From assembly GCA_046483315.1 (NCBI GenBank), contig JAWODJ010000080.1:1-64000 (forward strand): DNA of 64,000 nt, read 5' to 3'. The first letter of the stretch is position 1, and each line of letters begins with the position of its first letter. The stretch is from PXAP01 sp046483315 (GTDB taxonomy: Bacteria; Bacteroidota; Bacteroidia; Bacteroidales; PUMT01). Of the stretch, positions 63,381 to 64,000 are shown piece after piece. Below the pieces are notes generated by a model that made no database searches, was not told the DNA's origin, and saw only the letters and a program-made list of their open reading frames with translations. The translations under genes were made by a program, and so were the position numbers.

Positions 63381-63917
63381 TTAAGTTATGATTTTATATA
63401 TACCTTCAAAATTTCTTCCCAGATTATTATAGTCGAGGCCGTAACCTATAATAAATTCGTTCGGTATTTCGAGTCCGACATAATCCAGACGGATATTGCC
63501 GGTGAATGCTTCAGGCTTTAATAAAAGTGTGGCAATAATTATCTTTTTTGGTTTTTGCAGTTTCAGTTGCCTGACAACACTTTTAAGAGTTATTCCTGTA
63601 TCAACTATATCCTCAACTATTACTACCGACCTCCCTTTGATATCTTCATTAAGGCCTATAAGCTCTGTGATGCTGCCTGTGGAGGTATCGTCCCTGTATG
63701 AGGAGAGTTTAAGAAAAGAGACATGGCAATTCATCCTTATCTTTTTCAGAAGGTCGGAAGTGAACATAAAAGAACCGTTGAGGATGCTCAGGAAAAGCGG
63801 AATCTCCCCGGCAAGGTCATTATTTATATTGTCAGCAATTTTTGAAACAGCCTCCTGAATTTTTTGAGGAGTTATCAAAAGGCTGAATTCCTTGTCATGC
63901 AGTTTTATTCTGTCCAT
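63381..63917 (-). CDS. hpt: Hypoxanthine phosphoribosyltransferase
   Basis: It salvages hypoxanthine or guanine to IMP or GMP with PRPP. The 178-residue protein has the PRPP loop VVIVEDIVDTGITL, the flexible-loop part SSYRDDTSTGS and the base-recognition LDYVGLEIPNEFIIGYGLDYN. It heads the hpt-adk-obgE-PAP2 run on the minus strand. The window ends 83 bases upstream of it. Confidence 0.94.
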   Translation of the reverse strand: MDRIKLHDKEFSLLITPQKIQEAVSKIADNINNDLAGEIPLFLSILNGSFMFTSDLLKKIRMNCHVSFLKLSSYRDDTSTGSITELIGLNEDIKGRSVVIVEDIVDTGITLKSVVRQLKLQKPKKIIIATLLLKPEAFTGNIRLDYVGLEIPNEFIIGYGLDYNNLGRNFEGIYKIIT

Positions 63918-64000
63918 TAATCGGCAACTTTTGAAACACCAGTTTAACAGGGTAATTATATATTGCTGTATCAGTCATATTCAGATGAAAAATCAATATC

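Noticed and set aside
1..64000. Insertion sequences or transposase genes
   Set aside because: No transposase, integrase or recombinase protein was seen in any frame of the window.

Overview
The window is chromosomal DNA of a Bacteroidota bacterium, most likely an anaerobic or facultative member of the Bacteroidales/Marinilabiliales type. The evidence is gldH, sprE/porW and porX of the type IX secretion and gliding machinery, an Oar-like TonB-dependent receptor, Kdo transferase and lipoprotein lipoboxes (Gram-negative envelope), TAnnTTTG promoter boxes in place of E. coli-type -10 boxes, and almost no Shine-Dalgarno sequences. A B12-dependent ribonucleotide reductase, a DmsABC-like molybdoenzyme and a MenG-type methyltransferase point to anaerobic respiration with menaquinone. 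The exact genus cannot be read from this sequence.

Layout. 1-6.4 kb: end of an EamA transporter, then holB, ricT-like PSP1, gldH, trmB, an alkyltransferase-like gene, mrp and a NifU-domain gene. 6.5-12.5 kb: sprE/porW, porX, tsaE and ald, a secretion-control cluster followed by tRNA modification and alanine metabolism. 12.5-21 kb: a 1199-residue outer-membrane protein divergent from waaA, then a large TonB-dependent receptor. 21-30.8 kb: a truncated phosphodiesterase, nrdJ, the divergent threonine pair kbl/tdh, gltX, amrS and amrB. 31-37.9 kb: glnS divergent from folB, menG, a HAD phosphatase, a serpin lipoprotein and two decayed genes. 38-49 kb: tRNA-Gln and tRNA-Cys, an oxidoreductase/DUF1080 pair, NhaC, a kinase remnant, a metallopeptidase lipoprotein, DoxX, a methyltransferase, DUF202 and an SLC13 carrier. 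49-57 kb: SMP-30, a META lipoprotein and a rearranged zone (large MG2-like lipoprotein, higBA, deleted copy of the MG2 gene, truncated outer-membrane gene, KilA-N gene between perfect 53-bp direct repeats). 57-64 kb: dmsABC, then PAP2, obgE, adk and hpt on the minus strand.

Most genes are housekeeping and well conserved. The unusual content is of three kinds. First, a dispersed family of about 140-bp double-hairpin repeats (four copies) always lies 5' of a housekeeping gene in the same orientation, and in two copies its end forms a TAnnTTTG promoter box. Second, the 53.7-57.1 kb zone shows duplication, in-frame deletion between 10-bp repeats, a toxin-antitoxin pair and a repeat-flanked cassette. 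Third, at least six eroded genes lie in 64 kb, several keeping the ends of the gene but not its middle. The putative dmsA also carries seven 9-residue tandem repeats before its Tat motif.
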